From Butyriboletus loyo (lineage: Eukaryota > Basidiomycota > Agaricomycetes > Boletales > Boletaceae), in NCBI GenBank assembly GCA_038093515.1, contig JBBPSI010000239.1:1-35428 (forward strand): a stretch of 35,428 nt of DNA, in the 5' to 3' direction. Positions 20,850 to 32,005 of the stretch are shown one piece after another. The position numbers and the translations under genes are program-made. Positions within the stretch are counted from its first letter, which is position 1. Each line of letters opens with the position of its first letter. Below the pieces are notes generated by a model. That model was not told the origin of the DNA. It made no database searches and saw nothing but the letters and a program-made list of their open reading frames with translations.

Positions 20850-23040
20850 ATGGACCGGCTCCAGATATCTTCCCCGTCTCTCTCGCTGCAAAAGTCGACT
20901 CATCACAGGTCTGCCCCATCTCCTCCCCCCTACACCACTCCTTACGATGGCGACGACGACAGACCGTCTGTCGACGAAAAGTCATCTGGCAGAAAGTCTG
21001 ACAAGCCACATGACCCCGACAACCCCGACAAGACCTCGTCCAAGAAACCCCGTCATCGCCATAGTCCAGTCCAGCTAGCCGCCCTCAACGAACTCTTTGA
21101 CAGAAATGAGCACCCTAGTTTAGAGGAGCGCACAGAGCTCGCTGAGAGGCTTCGAATGTGAGTTCCCTCTTTTGGCTACTTATTAATCCATGTATCCCCC
21201 TCGTCTGATGTTCGACGCTCATCGTTCCCATCGATCTAGGGAGACAAAGACAGTCAATGCCTGGTTTCAAAACAAGCGAGCCTCCACCAAGAAACGAAAC
21301 AGGGCGACCCCGCCCGGACATTCAACTCCCGCTATGAATGATCGCAGCGCACCGGAAAAATCGTCCAAGCAACCACTCCCATCCAATCTACCGTCAATAG
21401 CAAACCTGCTTAATTCCACTTCCCCTGTCCCCGCAGCACAGCACCCGCCACACTCGTCACGTCCTCGCTCTCATACCGCATCCACGCGCAGATCTAGGCA
21501 AAAGGATCTGCATCTCAACGACCGCATCCTTGCCGACCCCCGTGTGAGTATGCCTCACACACAAATTGATACTCAAGAAGCTACTCTCGAGAGTTCATTT
21601 TTCGTTGGTCCCTCCGAGTTCTTTGGTCAGGATCGTATCACATTATCCCACCATCGTGGGCATGATCCCGGGAGTGGGGCTGTGCATCCATTACATAATG
21701 CTGACCCGGACCGTATGCTGCCTGATACGGACAGCCGTTTCGTGTCCGAGAACGATGCTCTTCCGTCTCGGAGGGGTCGCAACGAGGTAGCAAGGATGCG
21801 CACATCCCCAGAACAGGCAGAAGAACTTCGCCGTGCATACGCCATCAATGACCACCCCACGCGCGACCAGAGACAGCAACTTGCGGACAGAATTGGCATG
21901 TATGTCATCTCGGGCTTTAAACCTTGTTCGTGTAGCTCATGCACCCGCCAGGCGTTTGCAAAGTGTAACCAACTGGTTTCAGAACCAACGCAGTCAAGCC
22001 AAGAAGCACAGAGAAGAGTCTTCTTCCACCCCGGATGTTTCTGCACATCCGACGCAGCGACATCCCTCTGGTACTGGTGATGGTTTATTATTACACATGC
22101 CTCACCCTCCTCTCTCACCTCGATCCCATCATCCTTCGTTGATGATCCCTGAACATGATTCTCGCCCTGCATCGAAACTCTCGGCTGCCGGGGTTGACGA
22201 TCGCCAGGAAGTTTCTACCCCTCGGAGTAGAACGTCACTGCCTCCTTCATTAAGTTCTCGGGTGTCTTCTCCGCGTACGCGGAGAAATATCGTACCGTAC
22301 GCTAGGGATCCGAGAGACCTTCACATTGATGAAGGTAGACACTACGATAACAGTAGTGAGGGCGCCAGGGCTGAGGATGGACTTTCACGTCCTCGGAGGT
22401 CTCGTCCAGAGCCTTACCAGCTCGATGCACTGAAGAAACTGCTCCACCGGACGTTGACGCCTTCAATTGAAGAGCGAAGCGCGCTGGCATTGAAGATTGG
22501 CATGTCAGTGCACGCTTCAGTAACGATACTAGAACGAGTCACTGATTATTCTCTAGGGATGTTGGTAAGGTGACGAACTGGTTCCGCAACGTTCGCCAGA
22601 ACGCTCGCAAGCGTGGAAAGCGTCCAGGAGTTTCTGCTGGAAGCGCCAATCTCCACGAACACGATGTCTCATCTGGATCTTCCGTGTACGACGACGACGA
22701 CACCATGGACCTCGTCTATGAGGATATTATGGACCAGGAGATGGATGAGCGGAGCGAGGATGAGTTTCAGGAAGCTGTGACCCCCTTCACTGATGTTTCA
22801 TCATCTCCACCCCCAAACAAACGGTCAAGGCCGCATCTTCCTGTCCATGACGGGACGGAGCCCATGGATGTAGGCCTCGTTGAGCCGTCCGCTTTCCAGG
22901 ATCTCAGAAAGGTCGTTGGGATGGCGCCCGTCGGTGGTCCTAGTGATTACGACTTGGGGATGAACGCCATGACGTGTTCCGGTGTGAAAGTCGAGGATGC
23001 GCTCCTATTGTTGAGTTTCCATCAACACGTTGTTCACTAG
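20850..23040 (+). CDS. Transcription factor with three homeodomains
   Basis: Predicted 667-residue DNA-binding protein from four exons: 20850..21157, 21240..21899, 21952..22503 and 22557..23040. Three homeodomains are visible at about 64-124, 283-344 and 466-528. Each keeps the recognition-helix signature: VNAWFQNKRA, VTNWFQNQRS and VTNWFRNVRQ, with basic residues after it. The linkers are Ser/Pro/Arg-rich and the C-terminus is acidic (a run of Asp near 605, possible activation region). Each homeobox is cut by an intron between helix 2 and helix 3, always inside a Met codon (AT|G). This is not a mating-type HD1 or HD2 protein of the usual one-homeodomain form, and no mating-locus partner is nearby. 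An in-frame ATG at 20778 would add 24 residues. Target genes are unknown. Confidence 0.9.
22267..22286. repeat. 20-bp perfect palindrome inside the homeodomain gene
   Basis: TTCTCCGCGT followed directly by ACGCGGAGAA is a perfect palindrome with no spacer, in exon 3 between homeodomains 2 and 3. It encodes the basic stretch SSPRTRRN in the linker. Confidence 0.8.
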
Positions 23041-23792
23041 GCATGAGGTGCGTGATTAGTGTTCATGTGGTAGACTTCTCCACTGACACGCTGAATCAGC
23101 CCCTTGGTGTGCTTGCTTCGGTTCTGTGATCATGTATCATCATGCACTCGTTGCTATCGTTTGCGCCTTCTCACTCCACCTCAGCCCGCACATCCATGTC
23201 TTTTTGCAGTCCTTCTGCAGCATATCCGTTATTATTGATTAATTGTTCATTCTATTTATTTCCCGTTGTTCCGCCATCGAAACCGATTGCATTTGTGCCT
23301 CACTCACGATTTTGCTCTGGCCGCATATACTGTCCCCACTCGAAAGTTTTTGCCTGCATACTTACACCACAGATAGCGCTTCGGCAGAAACATTGTATGT
23401 TACAATTTCACCTAGCATGTGTTACCTAGCGTTTTTTTTTTCCAACTACGTAGACAAATCATTTTGAAACCAAGACGAATCTTTTATGGTTAGATCCGAA
23501 ACGTTGGGTCGCCTTCGCCCCCGCCGATCTCCGACGTTGTCTACGCATCTCAAACTCGATTGCAGGAATATTTGTGTCAACATCAGTTTTTGGCGCGTTT
23601 TCATGCACACGGGGACCTTCTAGAAGACTAGTGAAGATCGGGGGCAAACCGAGTAGTCTCACCTGGAGTAGGTTTAGTACCAGTAAACCAAGGTAAACCC
23701 GAAACGGAATAGAACACGGACGAAAGCGGCCCAACGTAAAACCAAGATACGGTTACAGATTACATTTGACGCGAAGAAAGCAAGTCCCTGGT
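23041..23792. other. Convergent 3' region between homeodomain gene and NTE1
   Basis: These 752 bases lie between two convergent stop codons and should hold both 3'UTRs and terminators. Several AT-rich stretches, including a run of T near 23432, could serve as poly(A) signals. No coding chain was recognised. Confidence 0.5.
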
Positions 23793-26700
23793 TCATACTG
23801 AATTGCGTCTCGCACTCCTTCCCTTCCTCGCAGCTGTACCCTTGATCGCGTTAGGTCCATCGATGACCAAGCTAGGCAGCTTCCCTTCGTCTTCCCAGTG
23901 GCCCAGTATCCCGACCGCCGCTCTATACCCCCTTTTCTCGATTTCGTCGTACTTGCTGAACTGAAGGGTACCGTACTGTGAACGGGTGAATGTATCACGT
24001 CGTCGACGCTCCTTGACAAAAATGCTTGCTTACCTCTTGGACAGGCATCTGCATGTACAAACATCCACGCGTGACCTTGGCTTCTTCAAGCGTCCGGACG
24101 CTCGAAACACTAAAACGGAAAAGGCGGGAGGAAGGGGAGAGAGAGAGAAACGGACGCGTCAGAACCAAAGCCACGTTCGTCGCATATATATAAGAGCATG
24201 CGAAAAAGGAACCCACTATGCCAGTCGACTCTGTATCTCGGGTATCGCCGGTATGTTGCGCACGTTCGAGAATGGATTACATCTATTCAGGACGAGCCAC
24301 CATCCTGACAAGGAATCGCCAAAGTTTCGGGGTGAGTTGTCGTCGGTCTGCACGTGGATGAGGTACAAGGTGGAAGCGCAATGTGACAAGGTGACTTACC
24401 GAACCAACGTCTACTGCAATGACAGCATTCGCTCCCATCGAGAACATGGTCGATACCTGGAGAAAGAGTCCTTCAGTAGCCTAGAAAAGCGAAATGTGTC
24501 ACTTACAGGTAGATTGTCAACTAGCCACGAAAAACTAGGTCAGCCCAGCACGGCGGAAAATGATGGAAAACCTACGATAGCCGCCATCGACGAGCATGCT
24601 ACCATTGTCACATAATGGGGGCAACAAGCCAACCAGAGTCATGGACGCGCCTAATAAAACAATGGCATGAGGAATAGCATATACATGGAGTGCGGTGACG
24701 CACGGATAAATCTCCAAGCATAACCAGTTTCGTGTATCTCCATACGTGACGTGATAATGTTGGTCGTGTTGCAATAATATGGCAGCCACATGTCCTCAAT
24801 ATGGAGATCATAGAAAGCCTGAGATTACTTAGCATGGCTTCGCGGAATAGTGCAATTGTTTACCTTATAGATCGTGCGATTAAACTCGTGTCCCTGCCCA
24901 AAGAATTATCAAGGATCTTGTCTTCAGTATGAAAGCATCTACCGTCGTGTATGCCACCAGCGGATAAGTGACGTCGGATAACATTCTCCAGATATTACCC
25001 ATTCGACTACTAAACTGTTTCGCCCTACTTGCACTGAGGATTATGTCACAGTCGCGTGCATATAAGCCCGCAATGAAAGACCCTATACTTGTCCCGGCAA
25101 TGTGGTCGATTGGAATCCCTCGTTCCTCCAAGGCCCGGATGGCACCCTGAGGCACGAGCAAGTCAAATTTGGCACCCCCATGGAGATACTAACACGTTTA
25201 CTCACGATATGCGACAACCCACGCGCACCACCACCTCCAAGCACAACTCCGACTGATTTACCACAAAGCCTCCTGGCTAGTCGCGAGAAATCGTTAACCA
25301 TGGGGTGTCGTTGAGGGCGTGCATGTGCTCGCACTCCTCTGTACCTCAAAATGCCACTCTGCACTTTATCCTTCAGGTTTTTAAACGCAACGACCGCTTG
25401 AGGGTCTTGTGGGGGCGATGTCTTGGCCAGAGGCAACACAAGACCCTAGTTATTCGGATTACTAACATTCTGTGACGCGTGGTGATATGGCACTCACCGG
25501 AAGCTCAACATGGATGTGTTGATGAACCCACGGTCGGTTCTGTATGATACGTTGCGTGAGAAGATCCGACACCTTATACCTCGTATGTACTGACCTTGAG
25601 CCACTCTCTTGTTGATCCAGGGGAAACTGATCGTTCCGGGTGGAGTAGCACAAGCTCCTTCCGAGCAGTAGTCTTCATGGAGAGTAAGAGGCGTTCATAT
25701 TCCCCGATGCTCGGGTCATCCCCCAAACCAACAACCATAACAAAATCCGCCTACAAGTGTCAGCCACGTGTTCTGAATTGATGAACTGTGCCTACCTGTC
25801 GAATGCAGGTTTGCGTCCAGGGACTATTGACGGGTGAATCGGCAACATAGAGTACAGTACGATATCTCTGTTCTTGATCAGCCAGCCACGCCGCAGCCTT
25901 GAGTTTTCCCATTCTGGAGAAAGCGTGCCGTCCAAGGTGTCCTGAAACAGAGGCCTGGTTGAGATATGATGTCCTAGCACCCATCTCTTCCAATGCTGCT
26001 TTGAGCTTCCGTGCAAATGTGTCAATAGGAACATGTCGAGACACAGGTAGAATGGCTACAGTCTTCAGGTTTGTGTTATTCCGGCCTAGTTCGGTCGCTG
26101 TGTTTGGACGATGAACATTCGAGGATGCATCCACCTCATCGCGTACCCGGGATGCAATGGTACGAAGAAGCCTGGGAGTTCAATGAGCACGTTAGAGCAA
26201 TTTCAAAATCACAACGTACTGTGCAGTAGTGCGTGGATTGCTGGGGAGGGACAGATCTGCGTGACTGTGGGCCATTTGCGTGAAACAATGGACTTACCGC
26301 GAGGAGATCGCATTGAAAAGGGTTTGTGGCATACGAATCAGCTCCGAATCGCGTATAGCATGCATCGTTGTTCGGCGCGGCGAGTTGGTGATTACGTCAA
26401 GCTCTCCAACTGTATCTCCTTGACCATATTCACCAGTAATTATCACTTTTCCCTTCTCTCCTTCGGTTATGGAACGCAATCGCCCATTAATGACGATGTA
26501 AAAGCTGTCACTGACGTCTTGTGGCCTCCAAAGAACCTGGCCGGCACTGACTTGCATCCAGTCCAGTGAAGCGTCGATTTGCAGTACTGGAATGAGGTAA
26601 GGTGACATTATCTGGTGGTCGATCGCGAAGATGCATACCAAGTGGAGAAAGCAATGAAATCAGCCTCTTTGCGAGTGTCAGCTGAACGATAGGTCGCTTC

Positions 26701-29188
26701 TCCAACAATCGTTCCAGAGCTTTGGCAGGCAAAAAGCCAACATACGTATCCGTCTTGGCCTGGATGTCGACATAAGAAGGTGTACTACAAAGCGAAGCTG
26801 GTACGGCTTTAGTTGAGAGTCTAACATCGAGGTATTACATACCGAGATACCCTGCAATCCCTCCTGGCTTTACGGTGAAAAGAAGTTTGCGCGTCTCCCG
26901 CCTACCACTGTCTGATCTGGGCTGATCATATGTGAATATCGAGTCTGTATCGGAACCTGATGGCTTGGGTTGTGATGGTAGTGTAACGGGATATTGCGTC
27001 TCCGTCGGAAGGAGTATGTCTAGGAACCCCTCGATGACGTAGTATAAACCTGTCTTAACTATCAGTCTTTCAGCATCTCCTTACTAGAAAACACCGACCT
27101 GTGTTGCGTTCACCCGTTTTCACAAGGGTGGAGCCGGTAGAGAAGAACAAAATTTCTACTTCATTGTCTAAGCCACACATGTAGCCAGTGGCATTCGAAG
27201 AACTCTCGGTTGCACTAGACACGTCGTCCCCGACATCTAGAAGAGAGAGTGATCCAAAGGGGGAGGTAAACATCCCCTGCGGTGATTTTGATGCATCAAA
27301 AGGCGGAAAAGCTGGTGAGGCTTCGACAGACTCTCCTCCGCTAATAGGAGGCTGCAATAATCCAATGGATTTGGCGATGCAGGACATGACTTCATCGCGA
27401 AGGTCGAACTCGTCCCCAGGGAGACGGGCCGTGAATGAAATGCTCTTGGAAGCGGCCATACGAGGTGTATTAGAGATGGTGAAAGTACGGGAGTAAGATC
27501 TATATCCGTCACTCCCATGGCCGATTGAAGTAAGGAGGTCGCCTGCTTGGACTTGCTGGCGCGCTCGAAGTGGGAAAGTGCGCGCGGGTATCGGGCCTAT
27601 GGGACTTTCTGCGAGCTTTTCCCTTGAACCGGTCGTGCTGGCACTGCTGTTAACTTTACCAGAAGAAAATACGGATGGCGAGGGATCTTGGCTGAAACAG
27701 TCGCTCTCGGAGTCGGATTCCTGGACTGCAACATCATCAAAGCGTTGGCGCAAAGAATGTAGCCCGCCGCCTTCGTAGAATGAATTTGGCAATGGGTGAC
27801 ATGCAATTTCGTTGATAGCCTTCTCAGTACGGAGGACTTCCGCCGTCAGTCCTAGGTATTTGTGGGCCGCATTGAAAGTTACTCGCGAGAATCTTGTCAA
27901 GATTACTTTTGCGAAAGGGTTATCTCGGGATGCAGGTTTGATTGCTACTACTTACCTTGGACGATATGACCTGTCGCTTTTGGAAACTTCTTGGTGACTC
28001 TTCGGAATGCTTCAGCTGGGATAACTGCAAGTGTGCTATCTTCTGTCGCCCGTCCAACGATGCCACGATGAATTTGAGATTGCCGAATGGAATCTGATTG
28101 CAAAGGTGAGGGGGCATTCGAGAAAGCGTGTGCTGTACCTGGCACAGACACCGCGGGGTGAGCTGTTGATCCAGAGGATGAGACTGACGCCGTCCGGTTA
28201 CGGGACAGAGGAGTGGGAGAGGATTGCTCAAATTCGAGATCGAGATGCGATACGTCCGTATTTATTCTTTCGGCATGATGATGCGAAAGACTTAGCTGCA
28301 TGGGGAGGTTCGAGGAGGGCATTTGGCTAGCGTCCTCCTGCCAACTCAACTTGATCTCGTCTGTAAACAAACTAAGGATGCTGAAAAGACTAGACAGCGT
28401 GCCTCCACTCCCAACTTCGTTAATTAATTGATATCCATTCATATCTTCGTCATCCCAAGAACCGTTTTGGCGCGATCTCTGGCCAGTTCGCACGAATACT
28501 TGGACGGTTCCATCTATGACACAATAGAAATTCCGATCTTGATCGAGTGAGAGACTGTCTCCTGCAATGAGACGTCTAGTCTGTAGATGCCTGGCTAACT
28601 CATGGAAAACCTGCCGTGTATTTAGAAGAGTAGAAGAGGATTAAGACGACAAGGTAATACTGACTGGCTTTTCAAGAAACCCAAAGACGCGCACGGCTTG
28701 CAGGAATTCGTCCAGATAATTATGGAACGCTGGCGGTGGTTCTGTCGTATTCACGTCGGGATGGAGAGCGCTGACATCTGGTTTGATGAGCGGCGGCTCT
28801 TTGAGTTGTGAGTAGGTATTGAGATATCGCAAACGAATCCAGTAGTTCAAAGCGACTGCTGACGCGGCGAAGAGGAATGCAAAGGACCAAAAATTCAACT
28901 AGGAAAAGTGTCACATCAGCACTTGTCGATACGCGATCGAGGAAATACTGACCGTCAGTGTCATGGAATACGAGAGCACGCAGTAAATCGAACGAGGAAC
29001 CGAGATGGTCGCAAAGGTGATAAGCGACTTGACCCACGAGAGCATCCACACTAAGCAGCATTTGTTCAGTTCTTTGAGGTTGACCGCGTCAAGCCGAAAG
29101 ACGTACGAGTTACCCAGAAACATGCCGACAAGAGGGAGAGGAGAGGGTGTCTGCCGTCGTATTCTGGAGCAGGAGGGAACGTCTCCAT
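23793..29188 (-). CDS. NTE1: Lysophospholipase NTE1 (neuropathy-target-esterase family)
   Basis: Predicted 1416-residue ER serine hydrolase that deacylates phosphatidylcholine. There are 22 exons, with these 5' ends: 29188, 29050, 28898, 28610, 27905, 27049, 26797, 26586, 26240, 26171, 25750, 25539, 25445, 25146, 24893, 24818, 24650, 24520, 24456, 24347, 24109 and 23975; the last ends at 23793. The frame is intact throughout. Hydrophobic membrane segments lie in residues 15-85. Cyclic-nucleotide-binding-like domains follow: one from about 139, broken by a long Ser-rich insertion; one near 626-720 ([25 protein letters not shown]); and one near 750-840 ([24 protein letters not shown]). The patatin domain has GGGGARG (1112), the nucleophile in GTSIGS (Ser1142) and the dyad Asp1260 in LVDGGYLDNLP. 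The C-terminus ends [10 protein letters not shown]. Exons 9, 15 and 18 are only 21, 30 and 14 nt. The start [12 protein letters not shown] was chosen because exon 1 then splices in frame into the membrane segment. Confidence 0.95.
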
Positions 29189-29323
29189 CGTGGTCGCGGT
29201 TCAAGGTCAAGACCGTCAGATGGGCACTGCGAAGCTCAAGTACCTGCCCAAAGATTTCTTTACATGTCCGACGCGGTGCGGCTAACGGGCTTGTAATTCG
29301 TGGCTGTGCTGAAGCACTCTGTA
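29189..29323. promoter_or_regulatory. 135-bp bidirectional promoter NTE1 / VPS33
   Basis: Only 135 bases separate the divergent start codons of NTE1 and VPS33, so both promoters and 5'UTRs must overlap here or in the genes. No TATA or CCAAT box was recognised. Confidence 0.6.
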
Positions 29324-32005
29324 ATGGCAGCGACCTCCGCGCCGTCCTCTGCAGACCTCCAGTTCGCATCAGACGTCGAACGCGACAATGACCTAACACT
29401 GGACGTCCAGGTGCTGAAAGACGCGGCGAAAAAGGCTTTGGTGAATGCCCTCAATTCAGCAAGTTTCTCCGCTCCTCGTAACCCTCCTCATGCTCACAGA
29501 TTCATCCTAGGTAAATGGCGCAAAGACGCTCGTGCTCGACTCAGCCCTTGCCGGGCCCTTGGGACTTGTTACAGAAGTCGCGCTCTTGAAGGTATTTTTC
29601 CTCCGAAGCATACATCATGTTGATCCTGATCAATTGATAGAACCATGGCGTCGACAAAATGTTCTGGCTCGAACCAGGCCCTTTGACCTCGACCACCACG
29701 AATGTGATTTATCTTTGCAGACCTCTCATCAAATACGTGAGAATAATCGCGGGTCAGTAATGTCCGCTTCTATGCACCATCTCTACCAACAAACTGTCAG
29801 ACCAAATCAAGAGGTCTTCCAAGGAATCTCACAAGTATAGGTACACGCTATTCCTAGTTCCCCGGACTTCGATCCTTGTTTCTCGTATACTGGAGGAGGA
29901 GGGCGTGCTTGGTGACTTGACCATCTCATCATACAACCTACAGTTCATACCCGTCGAGGAGGATGTCATTTCACTTGAACATGACAGTGCATTCAAGGAG
30001 CTATGGGTGGTGAGTATATCTCATATGGGATAACTGTATGTGATTTGGTCCTTAACCTTCCTCACAGGATGGCGACGAGACCATCATATACAACTCAGCG
30101 TTAGCCTTGGATGCTCTACAGCATACGTTCAGTCGGTTTCCTCGAATCATCGGCAAAGGAGATTATGCTTCGGTAATGGCGTAGACGATTAGATCCTTGT
30201 TCGCTGGACTAATTTTTGAGGCAGAAACTTGCGACGCTCTTAACTAAACCTCTTCCCGAGCAGCCGGCAGCCTCTGCTGATCCGCTGAATCCTCCCGCGC
30301 CGTTTGACTCCCTGATCATCTTGGACCGATATGTTGATATGATCACCCCATTACTGACTCAGTTAACGTACCAGGGTCTCGTTGATGAGTTAATCGGCAT
30401 CAAGAACTGTGAGCGTCTGCGTGCTCGCAACGAAGCGGTCTTCTCATTTCTCCTTAGCTCAGGTCGAACTTCCTCTGAGCCTCTTGAGCCCACCATCTGC
30501 ACCAGGTTCGACGAACCCAAGCACCTCGCAGCCATCTGCAGCTATAACACCAGTCACCGACGAGAAGACGAAGAAACATCTCTTGTCCGCGGCAACGGAC
30601 CCTTTATTTGCAGAATTGCGGGACTTGAATTTCTCGTCTGTTGGCAAACGACTGAATCGTGTCGCGCATCGGATTGACGAGGACTACAAAGTGAGCAGGC
30701 TGCTTTCGAGATGACACTGTCTCATGCACTACACAGGCTCGCTTACAAGCCAAGACAGTAGCACAGCTCCGTGACTTTGTTGGTAAGCTGGGTGGACTGA
30801 AAACAGAACATGAAGCTTTAAGACTACGTGGGTAATTCCATGCTTTGTTTCGCCATCGCTCTCGATGCCGGATGTTAGATACTGGTCTGTCGGAGATGTT
30901 AGTACCCCAGACACGTACAGAACTATTCAACAAGTCTCTGGAAATCCAGCAAAGTAAGTGATTTGGCGTTGAGGTTGTGTATTGCTGAATTTCGAGTTCC
31001 TTCCGAATTCCAAAAGACCTTCTTGCTTCGTACGAGACCACAGCGCAAATCAACACTATCGAGGAGATGATTGCTCAGGGGGCTGATATGCAAATTGTTG
31101 CTAGACTTCTCTGCCTTGCGAGTATAACCACAGGCGGTATCAAGACTCGCCTGCTGGAGAATGTAAAGAAAGAGTTTCTCCAGGCAAGGACCGGTGCTAT
31201 ATTTTCCTGTTTCTTTTATTGATTTTTTTCATCCTTTCCAAAGGCTTACGGATATCATCTGCTGCCTCTTTTGCTTTCCTTGTCTGCATCTCCCCTCTCC
31301 GTGCTCCTACAAAACCCACTTCCTGCATCAACAACTGCAGTAAATAAGCTGTCATTTACCACTGTGCGCAAATCTTTACGTCTCCTAATCGATGACAACC
31401 CGGAGGCTCTGGAGGAGCTCGAGAATGATATTAGTTATGTATACTCGGGTTATGCGCCAATCAGCATTCGGCTAGTCCAATGTGTCGCGCAAAAGAGCGG
31501 TGTTATGAGTAACCCTGCGGAGAAGGTCGGTGCGGATGACCGAGACGGAAAGGGGAAAGGTTCGACCTCCAAGAAACTCTTTGCGCACCCTATTGTCGGT
31601 TGGAAAGGTTTTGACGATGTACTGTCTACCATTCCGGGAAAAACCTTCGACGTCGTGCAAAAGATGCCTGGTGGGACTGGACCGGAGACTCCGTCTATTT
31701 CTGTGCTCCGTAAGTGCGAATATTTGGGATTGGTGATAATGTTCACATGATCTCCAGTTCGATCTGATGAACAACCAACTACGACGGTCGTATTTTTCCT
31801 TGGCGGGTGTACGTACACCGAAATTGCGGCTTTGAGATGGGTCAGTCGGCAAAACAAAGGTACGGACTGTTCCATACGCATTTAAGAAACATGTGCATTG
31901 ACTAGTGCAGGTCGGAAAATCTTGATCGCCACCACTGGGATTGTGAGCGGTGCAAGCTTGGTGGAGAGCATGGCCAACGATGTGAGAAGAGAGCCTGGAA
32001 AATAA
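29324..32005 (+). CDS. VPS33: VPS33, Sec1/Munc18-family SNARE chaperone
   Basis: Predicted 684-residue SM protein. VPS33 is the SNARE-binding subunit of the HOPS and CORVET tethers at endosomes and vacuoles. There are 13 exons: 29324..29458, 29511..29591, 29641..29752, 29801..30009, 30068..30172, 30225..30408, 30458..30690, 30737..30827, 30879..30953, 31017..31183, 31244..31709, 31758..31859 and 31911..32005. Family hallmarks include [93 protein letters not shown] and the C-terminal [20 protein letters not shown] with [13 protein letters not shown]. The length fits Vps33. Introns 1 and 10 have GC donors. A Ser/Pro-rich loop (about 280-310) sits before [20 protein letters not shown]. It shares a very short divergent promoter with NTE1, and its partner GTPase Rab5 is coded 25 kb to the left. 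Confidence 0.95.

Noticed and set aside
26265..26297. 33-nt intron in NTE1 with acceptor CCCACAG
   Set aside because: It is too short for a basidiomycete intron. The in-frame acceptor CCCCAG at 26241 gives a normal 57-nt intron.
26807..26842. 36-nt intron in NTE1 with acceptor CTAAAG
   Set aside because: The acceptor at 26798 gives 45 nt and the conserved [15 protein letters not shown].
29051..29123. NTE1 start at the ATG for MFLGNSYVF
   Set aside because: Read through, it turns an intron with good GTACGT..TTAG ends into protein. The upstream ATG at 29188 splices in frame into the membrane segment.
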